Made by a program: the position numbers and the translations under genes. Shown here piece after piece: positions 47,567-61,100 of a stretch of DNA of 64,000 bases. This DNA is from Alnus glutinosa (Eukaryota > Streptophyta > Magnoliopsida > Fagales > Betulaceae), in the NCBI RefSeq assembly GCF_958979055.1, contig NC_084894.1:6879501-6943500 (forward strand). The letters are read 5' to 3'. A model generated the notes under the pieces. The model had not been told where the DNA came from, did not search any database, and saw only the letters and a program-made list of their open reading frames with translations. The stretch's first letter is position 1, and every line of letters starts with the position of its first letter.

Positions 47567-48885
47567 CCCCACCTTCATAGATGCTGCTTTTAAATCTCTC
47601 TCTCAAGAGAGCTTATGCCAATGAGCCCTTTCAAAGATCTATAGCATAATTATTTGTATTTTCTAATATTTTCGGCCGCGCGAGGCACATAAAGGAAACA
47701 CAATGCTCCACATATAATAGTTCCTTATTTTCCAAGCTTCCTAGGACAAATATATGTACTTCAACACTACATAATTTTCATCCAAATGAAAGGTTGTTGT
47801 CCTTCAGATATGGGAACCTTTTTTTTTTTTTCTTTTTTCTTTTTTTCTGGTCAGATATAAGTACCTATCAATTATAAGGCAGATGCTGAGTAAATTCCTA
47901 GCAATGCATACCACGGGTAAAGTACCTTCAAGTACCGGTTTACTCTTAGCTACTTCAGCTGAGTAATCTTATTATTTTTAACACATTTTTTTTTTCACCA
48001 AAACATTTTTAACCTTTAGAGTACGTTTAATACGTAGAATTAAAGCTATATATGCGAGCGAATATTAACCATCTATATCTACTATCTTTACATGTGGATG
48101 CGGATGCGGTTAGCAAAAACTACTAACTGCATATGCGGATGTGGATAGCAATTTTAGAATATGCGGATGCGGTTAATAACTTCATCGACATATCCTTTAT
48201 ATATAATATATATTTTGTATATTTTATATATACATTATATTAATAAATTCACCAAAATAATTTTGATTTGGATTAGGTATAGGCATATTTACATTGGTTT
48301 AGTTAGTTGTATTGCTTTTTCATGTAACATTTGGTTAAAAAAGTATAAGTAATGTGAAATCAGTATATTTTCAAAAGATTAAGGCTTTAAAAAAATTAAA
48401 ACAAGTGCAAAATACTAAAAATCGGCCTAAATTATTTTCAAAATCGTTCAAAATAAGTCCTAACAAAGACTCAAAGAAGGCTCAAAAGACTAAAATAGGT
48501 ACAATACCTAATATGCGGATCAACGAATAATATCCGCATTTAATAGCAGTAATAACCGCGCGTATGCAGGAAGTAAAAATATGATGCGGATCGATATCTA
48601 AAAGTGATATTCACATTTTGCATCTGAGGCTGCGAATGTTGCAAATAAACGCATCTGCATTCGCATGTACAGCCCTACATAGAATGACTGTTTTGTTGAA
48701 AAAATTACTAGTAATTGCTGAAAATGAAAAAAGGTGTAACGGAACAACTATTATTCTTTTTCCTTAGTTTGGTTGTAACACTCGAATAGAATACTGAATA
48801 TGTATTTTTTTGTTTGGTACAATGCAATACAGTGCTAGTGAATAGAATCATATTGTAACCAAATTTCTTAAAATACTCTTATAAT
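47567..48885. other. Intergenic DNA with a decayed repeat
   Basis: 48090-48675 repeats the words ATGCGGATGCGG and GCGGATGTGG on the left and their complements on the right, ending CATGTACAGCCCTA, which resembles a hAT-type end (TAGGGCTGTACATG). The left boundary is not clear. Confidence 0.4.
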
Positions 48886-49575
48886 ATGTACAATTCTAAA
48901 ATATGGCTCGATTGTAAAACTCGTGAAAGCAAAACCCTAGCCCTCTTTCTTCCCTCCTCCTCCCCTCTTATCACCGTCTTCCTCCCTCTCTTGATGCTGC
49001 CTTTGGGTTCCTTATGGCTAGATATTTTTCTAGCCCAATCTACCCCTTATGAATCGTTATCCATCACCTTGGTTGATTTATCTCTTATCCTCCCAAAAAT
49101 GCAACCTCATCTCTTTCACTATTGCCGTTTCACCTCCTTGGAGCTACCACAACGCCTCCTCCATGTGGATCTGAATTGGGTCTCAGTTTTGACTTTTTTT
49201 TTTTCAAGCTTGAAATATCATCCTCGATCAGCCCCGCCACCAATGTACCCCTCCACCATCTTCGTCTGCCTCCCCACAACCCATATATATAGCTGTCTCA
49301 CACTCACACGGATGCTCATCGATCTCACTTGCGAGTGTGTGGATCCCACACATCACCACTTCGCCTCCACATCTGGTGTTGCTTGTTGTTGGGCTTGGAT
49401 TTTTATTTATTTTCTTTTTTCTGTAGCATTTATTGTGCTTATGTTTTTCTTTCTCTATTTGATTTGTATTTCTGTTTTTTCCTTTTGTGTGTTGTTCTTG
49501 AGTGTTGAATCACCCTTGCCTTTTAGAAAACCATATGTTGAAGGAGATTCTTCTTTTGGTGTTTCTTCTACTTAA
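48886..49575 (+). CDS. Unrecognised open frame, probably repeat-derived
   Basis: 229 codons, hydrophobic and rich in Leu, Ser and Phe, with no domain I recognise. The C-terminal third has a strongly hydrophobic stretch (roughly residues 165-205). The surrounding sequence continues without a stop in composition into 49600-49980, and its ending in an A-rich tract near 50000 looks like a retroposon. Likely a chance frame in pyrimidine-rich non-coding DNA rather than a gene. Confidence 0.15.
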   Translation: MYNSKIWLDCKTRESKTLALFLPSSSPLITVFLPLLMLPLGSLWLDIFLAQSTPYESLSITLVDLSLILPKMQPHLFHYCRFTSLELPQRLLHVDLNWVSVLTFFFSSLKYHPRSAPPPMYPSTIFVCLPTTHIYSCLTLTRMLIDLTCECVDPTHHHFASTSGVACCWAWIFIYFLFSVAFIVLMFFFLYLICISVFSFCVLFLSVESPLPFRKPYVEGDSSFGVSST

Positions 49576-50626
49576 TGACAAATCGTGTTTTGTGTTATGC
49601 AACGCCTCCCCCATCAACCTTCTCTCGGTGGTTGTTATCTTAACCTAGCAAGGGCATGGGTGGGGTTGAAGGATATTGCGAGGGGAAGGGTCATGTCTCT
49701 ATCCGTATCCCTTTTTGGGGTTCCGGTAGGGTTGAAGAGTCTCGTAATAGTCATACTCATACCCATGTCCTTTGTTTTGATAATTTAGCCGCTTTATGTG
49801 GGCATTTCTTGGCTTTTGCCTAAGATTAATAGGTCCGGGTCTTCTGTGGTTCCTCAAGATCATTATTAGACTTATTGCCTCTTTTATGTTTATGGTTTCA
49901 TTATTGTCTATTTCGTTTGGGTCTGTTGTTAAGAGCCCACCCCTATTGGCTTTTTGTTAAGTTGTAAAACCTATCTTTTTAGTAATAGAATGTACTTTCA
50001 AAAAATAATAATAATAAAAAAAATTGGTGACGAACAAAAAAACAAAATTCTAGCTAGCATACATCCGTACGTCCATTTTATCATTCCAATTTCAGAATAT
50101 AAACCCATACAATCTCATTTCAAGAAGCAAGCCCACAACAGGCTCGGAGTTACTGAACGAAGTCATTAAAATAAACCCCAGTACTCTTTGGTCATGGATG
50201 AAGCAATTACCATGCAGCTTTAAGGGTACTGCTTTTTCATTTTCTCAAATTAAGGATGGTCATTCTTCAAAATTTTTGTCGTATGACTGATCCTTCTGGA
50301 GCCAAAAGTTTACTAATAGTGAATCGATGATGACCTGCACCAGTAATTTAGTGTAAGCTGAAAATGTTCCTTCAAAGACTCGCTCTAACCAAGAGAAGAG
50401 AACCAGAAAATAAGGAAAAACCACTGAGAAGGAAAAGAGTCAGATGACAAGAACCTGGTTAATATGTGCAGCAACACAAGGAAGAACTAGCAGCCCTGAT
50501 TCACCGACTGCACCACTGAGCTGCTCCACCACAGCTACAACGACAAGCAGAGCTTTCTACACAATGAGATGAACTTGTTAAAAACTAATTTTCATTTCAA
50601 AAAACACTCTGTTTTTCTTTTCTGTT

Positions 50627-50695
50627 TTTTACATGTGATCGAAATATCACTAAAAAACAAAAAGCGCAACCCGGGTATATAGGAAGTATACAAGA
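50627..50695 (-). mobile_element. LINE 3'-tail fragment
   Basis: On minus: TCTTGTATACTTCC, then GGGTTGCGC, then GATATTTCGATCAC. This is the same tail as at 55727-55798 and, in plus orientation, 6805-6895. The LINE at 50738-51845 lies just to its right in the opposite orientation. Confidence 0.5.
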
Positions 50696-50737
50696 AAACA
50701 TCTGACTAGAAGAAGAAAAGAGAACAAGGACATCGTA

Positions 50738-51845
50738 GAAGTTTTTGGGAGATTTCTATCTCTAAATCTTGTTCTTGGAGCTGGAAGCAACTTCTTAAGC
50801 TAAGAGATATTGCTAAGAAGTTTTTAAGATTCAAGGTAGGTGATGGTACTCGGATTTTCTTATGGTTGGACTGTTGGCATCCGAATGGCTACTTAATGGA
50901 CAGATATGGTTTTCGTCCTGTTTATGATGCTGGTTGTTGTATTGATGCTAAACTTTCTTCCATCATCAAGAGGGGGGAGTGGCATTGGCCTTATGCTCGG
51001 TCTGATCTGCTGGTCCATATTCAAAGTCAGCTTTCACTAGTGATAATTGGGTTAGATGACCAGGTTATTTGGAAAACTAAAAATGGGGTTTATAATTGTG
51101 CAGAAACGTGGGATACTCTGAGGAAGAAGGAAACCGTTGTTGAGTGGTGGAGGCTAGTGTGGTTTCCTATGGCTATTCCTAGGCATTCTTTTTTGCTTTG
51201 GTTGGTGTTTAGAGATGTTTTGATTACTAAGGAAAAAATGTGCGTTTGGGGTTATGAGGGTGACATCTTATGTCCATTCTGCAGAGCATGTATTGAGTGT
51301 CGTGATCATTTGTTCTTCAAGTGTAGCTTTAGCCGTCAGATTTGGAGGAATGTAATGCAAATTTGCTTGGAACCTTTTCCAGTTGTGGATTGGGATGATG
51401 TAGCTATGTGGTGTATGATGCAGTTGAAAGGTAAAAGCCTTAAAACTAGGCTCTGCAAATTGAGTCTAGGGGCTGTTGTTTATCATATTTGGATTCAATG
51501 TAATAATTTGATTCATGGTAATGTGGTGTGTTCAGAGGAAGGTCTTATTGCAAGGATCAAATGGGAAATCAGGTCAAGGCTTATGGGGAAGGGGCAGTAT
51601 CGTAGATTTATGGTCAATATCCGTCTTCTGCATAATTGGAATCTGCATAACTTGTTGATGGATTGATTTTATTTCTGGTGTTGTTTCTGTGTTGTTGTTG
51701 AGAAATGTTTGTGTAAGGGCTGTTGATTGTATTTTTCTTTTGGTTGTAAGCCCTTTTGGGTGGATAGTTGTCCAGCTTGCTGGTGTGTTGGTGTTTTTGT
51801 TTGGTCTATAAAGCTCTTATTCATCCAAAAAAAAAAAAAAAAAAA
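50738..51845 (+). mobile_element. 5'-truncated L1-type LINE with target-site duplication
   Basis: Flanked by AAGGACATCGTA on both sides (50726-50737 and 51846-51857), and it ends in a poly(A) tract (about 51829-51845). The open frame 50866-51666 (266 codons, readable further upstream in the same frame) is the C-terminal part of ORF2: a zf-RVT domain with CPFCRACIECRDHLFFKC and the linker before it. Reverse transcriptase and endonuclease are missing. The frame is intact to its stop, so the insertion appears fairly recent. Confidence 0.9.
50866..51666 (+). pseudogene. LINE ORF2 C-terminal fragment (zf-RVT)
   Basis: Contains IWKTKNGVYNCAETWDTLRK and PRHSFLLWLVFRDVLITKEK upstream of the Cys/His cluster, the standard order in plant non-LTR elements. 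It is a remnant by truncation, not a host gene. Confidence 0.88.
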
Positions 51846-51857
51846 AAGGACATCGTA

Positions 51858-53448
51858 AAAGCTAAGCACAAAAGGAGCTAAAAAACGCAGCAGTATACTC
51901 GCGGTCCTCGAAAGATCTATCATTGTGTTCCCTCGAGAGAACAGAAATATAGGAATAGAAATGCAATGGAACAACCCTCTTTTGTTTGGACATTTTCATT
52001 CTCTATCACATCCAAAATGAAGTGAAAAGAGGTTACATATATTTAAAGAAATTCATTCAAGCAGATAACAATATATAAGATAACCCACATGGGATTAGAG
52101 CCTTCTTATGTAGTCACTGCAGATATAGGATGGTTAATTAGGAGGTATCAATATAGATCAACATAATTGGGTTCTATTTTTCAAATTAGATTCCACAAAC
52201 GGTCAGCATAGTTGCTTAGTCATCTGATAATATAGAGATCGATAACATGTAACTAATGAGTGAAATCATTCGCCACTACTAAACTAACCTGGCTACAAAC
52301 TATCAAAGAGCACGGAAATTCTCTTTCTTTGCAAAAATGGATTCAGTACCACCAAAAGCAGCTGACATGCACTTTACTGCAATGGTATTAAAACCCAGTA
52401 ATATGAGATGCACAAATCTGCAAACAAATGAAGATCAAATATTCGTTAGATGATAAGTTCTTTTTTCTTTTTCAAAAGAATTTGATTATTTTGTTAACTA
52501 AACAGAACTTGGTGGAAAACTATCTGGCAAAGACATGTAATAATGCAAAAACGCCGAAACAGAGAGAGCAGTGCAAAACCTTTTTCTTTTTTTCTTCATG
52601 AGCCAAAATAAAAAATCTTTAAGGCTCGAGTTTGAGATAGGAAGAACTAAACAGAAGGTGCAAAAAGGACATCTAATTGAGATATGAAGAACGTTAACTT
52701 ACATTCCCATCCCAACGGCTTCAATAAATACTTGCAGCTTAAATGTTAAAAGCAAGGGTCTTGATTTACTTACTTGCATCCATGGCGTCTAGAAAAAGTT
52801 AGAAAAATTATTACTACTAGATTATGAAAGATATAAACCAAGTACTCACAAATAAACAATTCCAGGTGCACTGATTCCAAACAAACAAATTTTGATTGAT
52901 AAAGAAACCGCAAAGTTTATCATCCAAAGCCACGGACTTCATCGAGACTTGTTAAAGACTTCAAAGTCATTATCTTCTTCTTAACTTTCTATCCACAAAG
53001 AACTTTCTGTTGTATCTCTCTTTCTAATCTTTAGTGGTAAATCATTCACCTGAAGAACAGGACAACTGCTATTTGAGCAGACAGGTTTCCATAGAGGGTG
53101 TCTGCCATTTGTTAGTGCATGGCAAAAGCAAACATAACCTTAAGTTTAGGCATCATTGTATCGTGGAGGCACTCTCATAAGTCATAATCCAATGCACACC
53201 ATTTCCAATGGAATGACAACAATAATTTGAAGAATTGGTAGGGACTAATTTTGTCTAGCAGTAAGCATTTAATTGATGTTGAAGCCAGTCGACACTCTTT
53301 CTCAACTTCTTCTTCCACAATTTGTAAATACTGTCTCTATCCACATTTAAACTTCTTTCTAATTGGTTTTATATTTTTAGTAGCAGATACTAAATGCTAC
53401 TATGATTTGAGAAGCTTCTCTGTACGTTTTACTCACATTTCCAAACGA

Positions 53449-53490
<42 letters not shown>

Positions 53491-55708
53491 TCTCAAAAAG
53501 AAATAACGAAAGGATAATCAATATTTTATTGCCATGGCCATAAAACTTAGAAAAGGCCCTGCTTTCTCACATCGAAGAAGCTTAAATACTCACAAGACTA
53601 AGAAGGATTGTACTTATCATTGAGGAAATCCTTTGATTCTCATCAATGTATGCTGCCAGACCTATAAACCAATCATAATAAGATATTTTGTGGGTAAAGA
53701 AAGTAGGAAAACAAAGATATGTAAGAAATAATAATAATGAGAATCATATCCTATTTATACTCAATGTGTGCGTGTCAGTGTGTGTACCAGATAATCATAT
53801 TCATATCATGCCCATATCCAAAAAGTTCTGCTCATTTGACTCGACTCACATTAGTGTATGTAAAGTATGAAAAAACATTTAGGTGGTATACTCAATTTCA
53901 AATTAAGCACAGCAAATGATTACACTTACTTTTCCCCGAGGTTGAAAATAGCTGATTCTCTTCAGTTTAGCAAAATGATAGACATGATTTTTACGATGGA
54001 AAAAGGGAACTTGGCAACTTTTTGTACACAGAAAAAATTATAAATGTTAAACAAAAATAAGTGAAGAACAATAGAGCTATTACCTTTAAAAATATTTCGT
54101 ACTACCTGTCAATGAAAAAGACCATAAAAATCCTGCAGACTGTGGAAGGTCAAGGAACATGACAAAGATGGTGAAGTCAAACAATTCATCTAATATTTGC
54201 CTATAACCTTTTTAGCAGTTCAATAATCCAGAAAAAGAAAAGAGAGAATAAAGCTAAGGAAAGAAAAATAGTACGTAGAGTCAAAAGAAAGACGTAGTAC
54301 ATAGGTAGGACATATGCTGATCTTGATTTTTGACATAGATGATATATAATTCAATGTTTGTTGGTGATCATATAGCAGTCATGATACAAACAAATACAGG
54401 AAAGATAGGTGCAAGTATTTGGACTATTGATGCTTCCTTGTTATACAGTCTATTCAATTATTTGTTCCTTATAAAGAGACTTGACCTTCTGAAACATATA
54501 ATGGTTTTTCATTATGGGAAGGCATATAAAAGTAGTAAGTTGAGTGCATTTTTCAGCATGGGGTAAACATAACATTAATCCCATGGTCCTTTCTAATCTA
54601 ATCAAAAGTTCAAAACCAGAAAACCAGATAAACATTAGCCATTTCCTAAGCTGGTATTTGAGCTTACCTGTAAAATGTTATTCATGATCATGTAGCATAG
54701 AAACTAAAATGCTCTGATCAACTGAATGACCCTCAAAAGTTCCAATACAGTTGCCTCCGTGTGTGATTCTTGATGATAATCAAGATCTAACAATAAGCTG
54801 TAATCGCTTTGTCACTGTGGAACTAGTATGAGAAAATTCAGCATCAATTTACCCTGCTACTTGAGTTTTTTATTCAAATACAGATTTCATATGATTTTAC
54901 CTGAATCCAGTACAAGAATAGTCTACATAATTTGATGTTTTAAATAGCTTTGGCCCTTTGGGGGCTAAAGGTTAAATTAATAGTACCTTCATGATCCAAA
55001 TGTTATCACTATCACATATAGTATGTAGGTAAAATAATTTATATAATAATATAATTAGTGTTTAGTAAACCTTTTCCCCGTGATACATTTTCAGGTAAAA
55101 GAGTTTCCAATAGTGACTTGGAAAGATATCCTTAAGACTAGAGAGCTGATATATTCTGGAATCCATTGGTCATAGAAAATGTTAAACATGTTTTCTTATG
55201 GTAGATAAATGGGTTTGTCCAAAGGTTTTATTTGTGTGTTACCATGGAGAGACAACACTATGATATAGTTAGGATAGGGATAAATTAATAAACATAGTTG
55301 GTGAACGTATCAGTAAACAAATTATGGCCATTTCTAGATCAGATATCAGTGACTCTTTTTGGTGCGGTTCGAGTAGTTATGGTCAATTTTCTGTGTAAAT
55401 TTACTATTTACATAGAAATATAAGATGTAAAAATATAATGCCTTGCTCTAACAGACTTACGCTTTGCTTAAACTAGGGTTGGAAGATAAGTTTGTGCTCC
55501 AAAAAAATAAATTGTTTATGAGGCTGCTTATAAGAGGCCACCTCCCCTACTAAAACAATGAGGAAAAGAAAAAGACATTACAACTTCACTTGCGGAAATA
55601 TCGAAGATCAAGATGATATTTTCCCTAAATGTCCAATAGCTAAGTATGTCAAGGACATAACTAAAAATAGGTGCATGAAACTTGCAGATCATGTTGATAG
55701 TGTTATCA
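51858..55708 (-). other. Intergenic or intron-like region with possible small exons on minus
   Basis: No long frame. Several short open pieces on minus are bounded by good splice signals. 53594-53661 sits between TTTATAG and GTGAGT and reads LAAYIDENQRISSMIST. A piece near 52700-52735 ends in GTAAGT and reads QVFIEAVGMG. One near 52290-52360 reads MSAAFGGTESIFAKKENFRAL to a stop. They may belong to one spliced gene or RNA, but I could not join them with confidence or identify a family. Confidence 0.25.
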
Positions 55709-57025
55709 ACTTTTTTTTTTTTCTTTTTCTTTTTATAGTGATCGAAATTTCTTAAGAGCGAAAGGGTGCAACCTAAGTACACATAAAGTATACAAGAGAA
55801 ACAACTAACCATTAAAATATAAAAAATCAAGAAAATCAAGAAAATTTGAAATTTGAAAATAATCATAGGTAGTTGTCCGTTGGAAAAGAGTTTTGAAGAA
55901 AAAAGTCTTTAGCTCCACCACCATCCTCTCACAATCTTCAAAACTTCGATAATTTCTTTCTCTCTGTATACACCACATTAAACATGGGGGAATCATCTTC
56001 CACACTACTGCACCTTGGAGGCTACCCAACAGCCCTCTCCAACTTTCATAGAGATTCATCACCTAATGAGGCATAACCCACTCTAACCCACAAAGACCGA
56101 AGACAGAATTCCATAAGGCCCTAGCAACCTCACAATGTAGTAAAAGGTGATCTATAGTTTCCCCACTCTTCTTACATATACAACACCAATTTACCACTAG
56201 AGATTCCGCCTTCTTAAGTTATCCATAGTGTGAATCTTTCTTAAAGCGGCCAACCAGACAAAGAAGGCTACTCTCAAAGGAATCTTACTCCACCAAGTAC
56301 TTCTCCAAGAAAAGGGGGCACTGTTATGGGGGATAAGAACATTATAGAATGATCTAACCTCAAACAACCCTATCTTGGAAGGGGTCCAACAAAGCTTATC
56401 TTCCACTCCCAGTCTCAACTTGATAGAATACAACAAATTGAAGAGTGAGGAAAAGCAATCTACCTCCCAATCATGCGCCGCTCTGATAAAATTAACTATC
56501 CACATATGAGAGTCACTAGAGAATTGTAAGTGATTTGCCACAGAAGTATCCTTAAGGCAAGCAATGCCAAATAACTCTGGATAGACTACCTTAAAGACCT
56601 AATCCCGGCCTAATCCCAACACCATACGTCATGCCTAAATCTAATCTTCGAACCATTCCCCATCGCAAAACTAGTTTATTCAGAAAACTCCCTCCAGGCC
56701 CTCTAGATGTTTTTCCAAAGACCAATCCCATGTGCCCCATTGACCTCATTAGAACTCCACCCATCCCACAAGCTGCCATATTTAGAATTCACTACCACTC
56801 TCCACAAAGCCTCTTTCTCAATAGCATAGCATCATAACCACTTCCTTAAGAGAGCTCTGTTAAACAAGAGTAAATTTCGGACCCCCACCCCTAAAATATT
56901 GGAAAACAAACCTTAGTCCAATCTACTAGATAAAATTTGAACTCTTCACCGATACCATCCCACGAGAAATCCCATTGAAGCTTCTCTATACGATTGGTAA
57001 GGCCTAAAGGGTGGGGGAAATGAGA

Positions 57026-57077
<52 letters not shown>

Positions 57078-57285
57078 AAAACAAAACAAAACAAAACGTA
57101 GGCAAATTAGAGAGGGTGCTCTTAATTAATGTAATCCTGCCACTCTCAATAATGTCATCCCAAATATATTTAACCTTACAAGAAGCTCCCAGAGGAAGAC
57201 CCAGATACTTCACAGGCAAGGAAGACACCTTACATCCCAGAATGCGTGCCAGATGCTTGGAGAAACTCTCCAGGAAGAGAAAATA
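55709..57285 (-). mobile_element. 5'-truncated L1-type LINE fragment
   Basis: On minus, from right to left: end of reverse transcriptase ([12 protein letters not shown] near 57200), a linker, zf-RVT (56197-56541, containing WWSKIPLRVAFFVWLAALRK) and a 3' end with TCTTGTATACTTTATGTGTA followed by an A-rich tail (55711-55736). A 50-base A run followed by repeated CAAAA (57027-57097) interrupts the coding part, and multiple stops and frameshifts are present. No target-site duplication could be matched. Confidence 0.8.
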
Positions 57286-57822
57286 TGAATGATTTTGGAA
57301 AAGTTGTAAATATCCTTTCGAAAATATGGTGTAGTAGAAATGATTGTTATTATAGCAGGATCAATCGTAATCCTTATGGTATGATTCAAAAGGCTTCTAG
57401 AATGATTAAAAATGTGTGCTGAATGGAGTTAGGAGATCAGAAAAACAATTAATTAAATCAAATGGCATCCTACTATAAAGGATTGGATAAAATTAAATTT
57501 GGTTAGATCAAAGAAGGGAGCGATTAAGCAACTATGGCACTAACGTTTGGAGAATCTTTTGGTCACCTTAAATGTGTAGAAATGGATTGTGTTCGAGATT
57601 TTAGGTATACAAAGGCTCTTTCCAGGCATTGTAAAAATCAATTGACCTTGTCAAAGAATCAGCTATGATAGTAATATGAAGTTCAACATTTTGCGTGTAT
57701 ACAGAGAAGGTAAAAGAACAATAAATAATTTGACTAAGATTGGGCATCTTATTAAGGAGAAAAAAATTTGGTTTAATGAAACAACCATAGATCACAATTC
57801 AGCTAAGGACATTAACTTTCAT
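57286..57822. other. Intergenic DNA between the LINE fragment and the Copia element
   Basis: AT-rich; short frames only. Some words (for example GAATGATTAAAAATGTGTG) are suggestive of decayed repeat, but nothing is identifiable. Confidence 0.35.
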
Positions 57823-58154
57823 TGTTTCAGAATAAGCAGCATACAACACGCCCCTTTCTATAAAATCTAGAGACTATAATTTATGCTTTGTGCTACCTTA
57901 CCAAATATTGGTTTAAGGCTCTTGTATTTATAAAGAAGTAGTTACAAAGAACTAGGAGATTACAATGTGATAAGAGAAGAGACTAAGAGTTCTAATCTAA
58001 ATGTTACACTTGTGAAGTAAATCTGAACTATAAGTTATCTAGTATTGAACTGAGTTATCTAGTATTTGAATTTGAACAACTAATCTTATCACTAGACTAA
58101 CTAATCTTATCTTTAGACTTAGCATTATCTTGAGGGCTAGATATGTTTTTAACA
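57823..58154 (-). mobile_element. 3' LTR of the Copia element (left boundary approximate)
   Basis: On minus it starts TGTTAAAAACATATC directly after the purine tract ATTGCAGGGGGCA (58155-58167). A TATA-like TTTATAAATACAAGAG lies inside (about 57925-57940). The end near 57823 is set only by a TG in the expected orientation. Confidence 0.55.
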
Positions 58155-61100
58155 TGCCCCCTGCAATCTCAACAGTATGGGAAGGACGTTGAGATTGGAC
58201 TGAAGAAAAGCAAATTAGGCGAATGATAGTGGTTTGGTGAAGATGTCCACAAGTTAGTCTTTGCTGGAGATGAACTGAATCTGTAGGATTTTTTTAGCAA
58301 CCATATCCCGAACAAAATGAAGGTCTATTTCGACATGCTTGGTGCGAGCATGGAAAACCGGATTGGAGGTTAGGTATGTTGCTCCAATATTGTCACACCA
58401 TAGTGTTGGTGATTGTGTGAGTTTCAGTCCAAGTTCGGAGCAGAGAGATAGGATCCAGGAGAGTGCAGCTACAGTGTTAGCATGGGATTTGTATTCGGCC
58501 TCTGTGCTTGACCTTGCCACTGTGTGCTGTTTTCTACAACTCCATAAGATGAGATTTTTGCCAAGGAAAATACAGTAGCCGCTTGTGGAACGACGATCAT
58601 CTCGGTCTCCGGTCCAGCCAGCGTCGGAGTATGCTTGGATAGAAGCAGAGTCTGTGCGATAAAATTGAAGTCCAAAGTGAACTATTTGCTTGAGATATCG
58701 TAGAAGTCTTTTCATGGCCTGCCAATGAAGATCGGTGGGGTTGTGCATGAATTGAGCCAGCTTGTTGACACAAAATGAAATATTCGGTCTAGTGATGCAT
58801 AGGTACTGCAGCACACCTACTGTGCTGTGGAAGAGGGTAGGATCATAAAATAAGTCACCTTCATATGCTGACAAGTGTGTAGAGAATGCCATAGGACAAT
58901 TGATCGGTTTGGCTTTTGTCATCTTTGTCCGATTGAGAATATCAAGGATATATCTATGTTGAGACAACAAGAAGCCACTGGAATTGGGAAGAACTTCAAT
59001 GCCTAGAAAATAATTGAGGAGGCCGAGGTCTTTCACAGCAAACTCTTGTTTTAATGTGGACAAGAGATTACAGACTGCTGAGGAGCTGGATGAAGTGATC
59101 AAGATGTCATCTACATAGATTAACACTAGGATAGTGCATGTGGCCGATTTGTAGAGAAATAGAGAGGTGTCCGATTGTGAGGCCCTGAACCCGAGTGTCA
59201 GTAGCTTGCCACTAAGTATGGAAAACCAGGCCCTTGGTGCTTGTTTTAGGCCATAGAGGGCCTTTTGTAGTTGACAAAGATGATTAGGATGCTGAGGGTG
59301 AGCAAAACTAGGGGGCTAAGACATGTAGACCACCTCTGAAATGTCGCCGTGTAGAAATGCATTCTGTATATCAATCTGATGGATAGGCCATCCATTTGAA
59401 AGAGCAAGAGAGAGAACAATATGTACCGTAGTAGGTTTGATCACTAGACCATAGGTTTCGCCATAGTCTATTCCAAGTTGTTGGTGAAAACCCTTGGCAA
59501 CTAGTCTTGCCTTGTACCGATCGATTAATCCATCAGCTTTCCTTTTCAGCTAAAAAACCCATTTGTAGCCGATGATGTTTGTAGCTGAGGTAGGTGGAAA
59601 GTGTCCAAGTTCGGTTCTATAGTAGGGCATCGAACTCTGTGTTCATGGCAGCTCTCCAATTTTTATCATTTATTGCTGGAGAGTGACAAGTAGGCTCAGT
59701 GATAAGAGAGGAGGACTCGACAATTAGGGCTCTCAAAATTGGATACTGAACTCTGCCATCTGTGAATTCTCGAGGTTTTGAGATGTTATTTTGCACGAGT
59801 GACCATGGGGTGAACTGATTCTAGAGGAGCTAAAGGTGGAGATGAAACTTCAGGAATAATAGGAACAAAGGAAGACTCGGCAGATGTGACTGATTTGGAT
59901 TGAGGGGACTGCAAAGGAGTAGCAGAAGGTATAGAGGCGGTGCTTGGTTGTGGAATTGAAGCAGCCAATGGATAAGAAAGAAGAGGCAGGGAGAATGGCT
60001 GCCTAGAATTTGGAGATGAAGTTTCTTTTGAGAATGCAGAAGTATATGGAAAGGTAGACTCAGTGAAGACAACATCTCAAGAAATATATAGACGATTTGT
60101 AGGTAAGTGAAGGCATTTGTAGCCTTTGTGCAGAGTGCTATATTCTAAGAACAAACAAGGAATGGATTTGGGTTGGAATTTGTTGGTATTATAGGGCCAG
60201 AGATTAGGCCAACAAAGGCAACTAAAGGTTCTTAAAAATGAATAATCAGGACTGCATTTGAAGAGAACTTCAAATGGAGATTGATTTTAAAGAATTGTGG
60301 TAGGCATGCGATTGATGAGGTAGCAGGTAGTGGAGAATGCATCATCCCAAAAGGCTAAGGGTAAATGAGTCTGAGAGAGTAGTGCTAGACCGGTTTCGAC
60401 AATGTGTCGATATTTCCGTTCAATTGCACCATTTTGTTGGTGTGTATGAGGGCATGACACACGATGTAGAATACCGAGCTGTTGGAGGAGTTTGTTGACA
60501 GGGCGATATTCACCACCCTAGTCGGATTGGATTGCTTTTATGTTGGTGTTAAAGAAACGTTCCACAAGATTTGAAGGTTAAGAAAACTGGAGAAACATCA
60601 CTTTTTAATGAAATAGGATAAAGCCAAGTGTATTTGCTCTAAGCATCAAGAAAAGATACATAGTATTTAGCACCAGACCTAGAGTTAACTGGGGCTGGTC
60701 CCCATACATCAATATAGATTAAAGCAAGTGGACACGAGGCAATTCCAGAAGAAGACGAAAAAGGGAGTTGCTTGCTCTTGGCACCGAGACATGCAGTGCA
60801 GGCAGGAGACTCTGTTGGAGAAGTAACTGGAAGTTTAAAACGGGATAGGACATGACGAACAATCTTTAAGGTTGGATGACCCAGTCATGAGTGCCACTGA
60901 AAAGTAGAGGCGCTCTCACCCACCATGGCAGAATGAGGATGCTTATTTGCAGAAGGGAAAAAGTGGTAAAGCCCATGTTTATTCAACCCGCGGAGGAGGA
61001 GTTTCCCCGTGCTGCGGTCCTTTAAGAGAAAATATAAAGGATGCAATTCAAAGAAGGTGTTAGTATCTTTTGTGAATTTATGAACAAAGATGAGATTTTT

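Noticed and set aside
48886..49575. Membrane-protein gene
   Set aside because: Long frame, but no recognisable domain. Hydrophobicity follows from T-rich DNA and the surrounding sequence looks retroposon-like. Kept only as a low-confidence frame.
57004..57292. Poly-Lys and poly-Phe frames
   Set aside because: Translations of a 50-base A run inside a LINE fragment.
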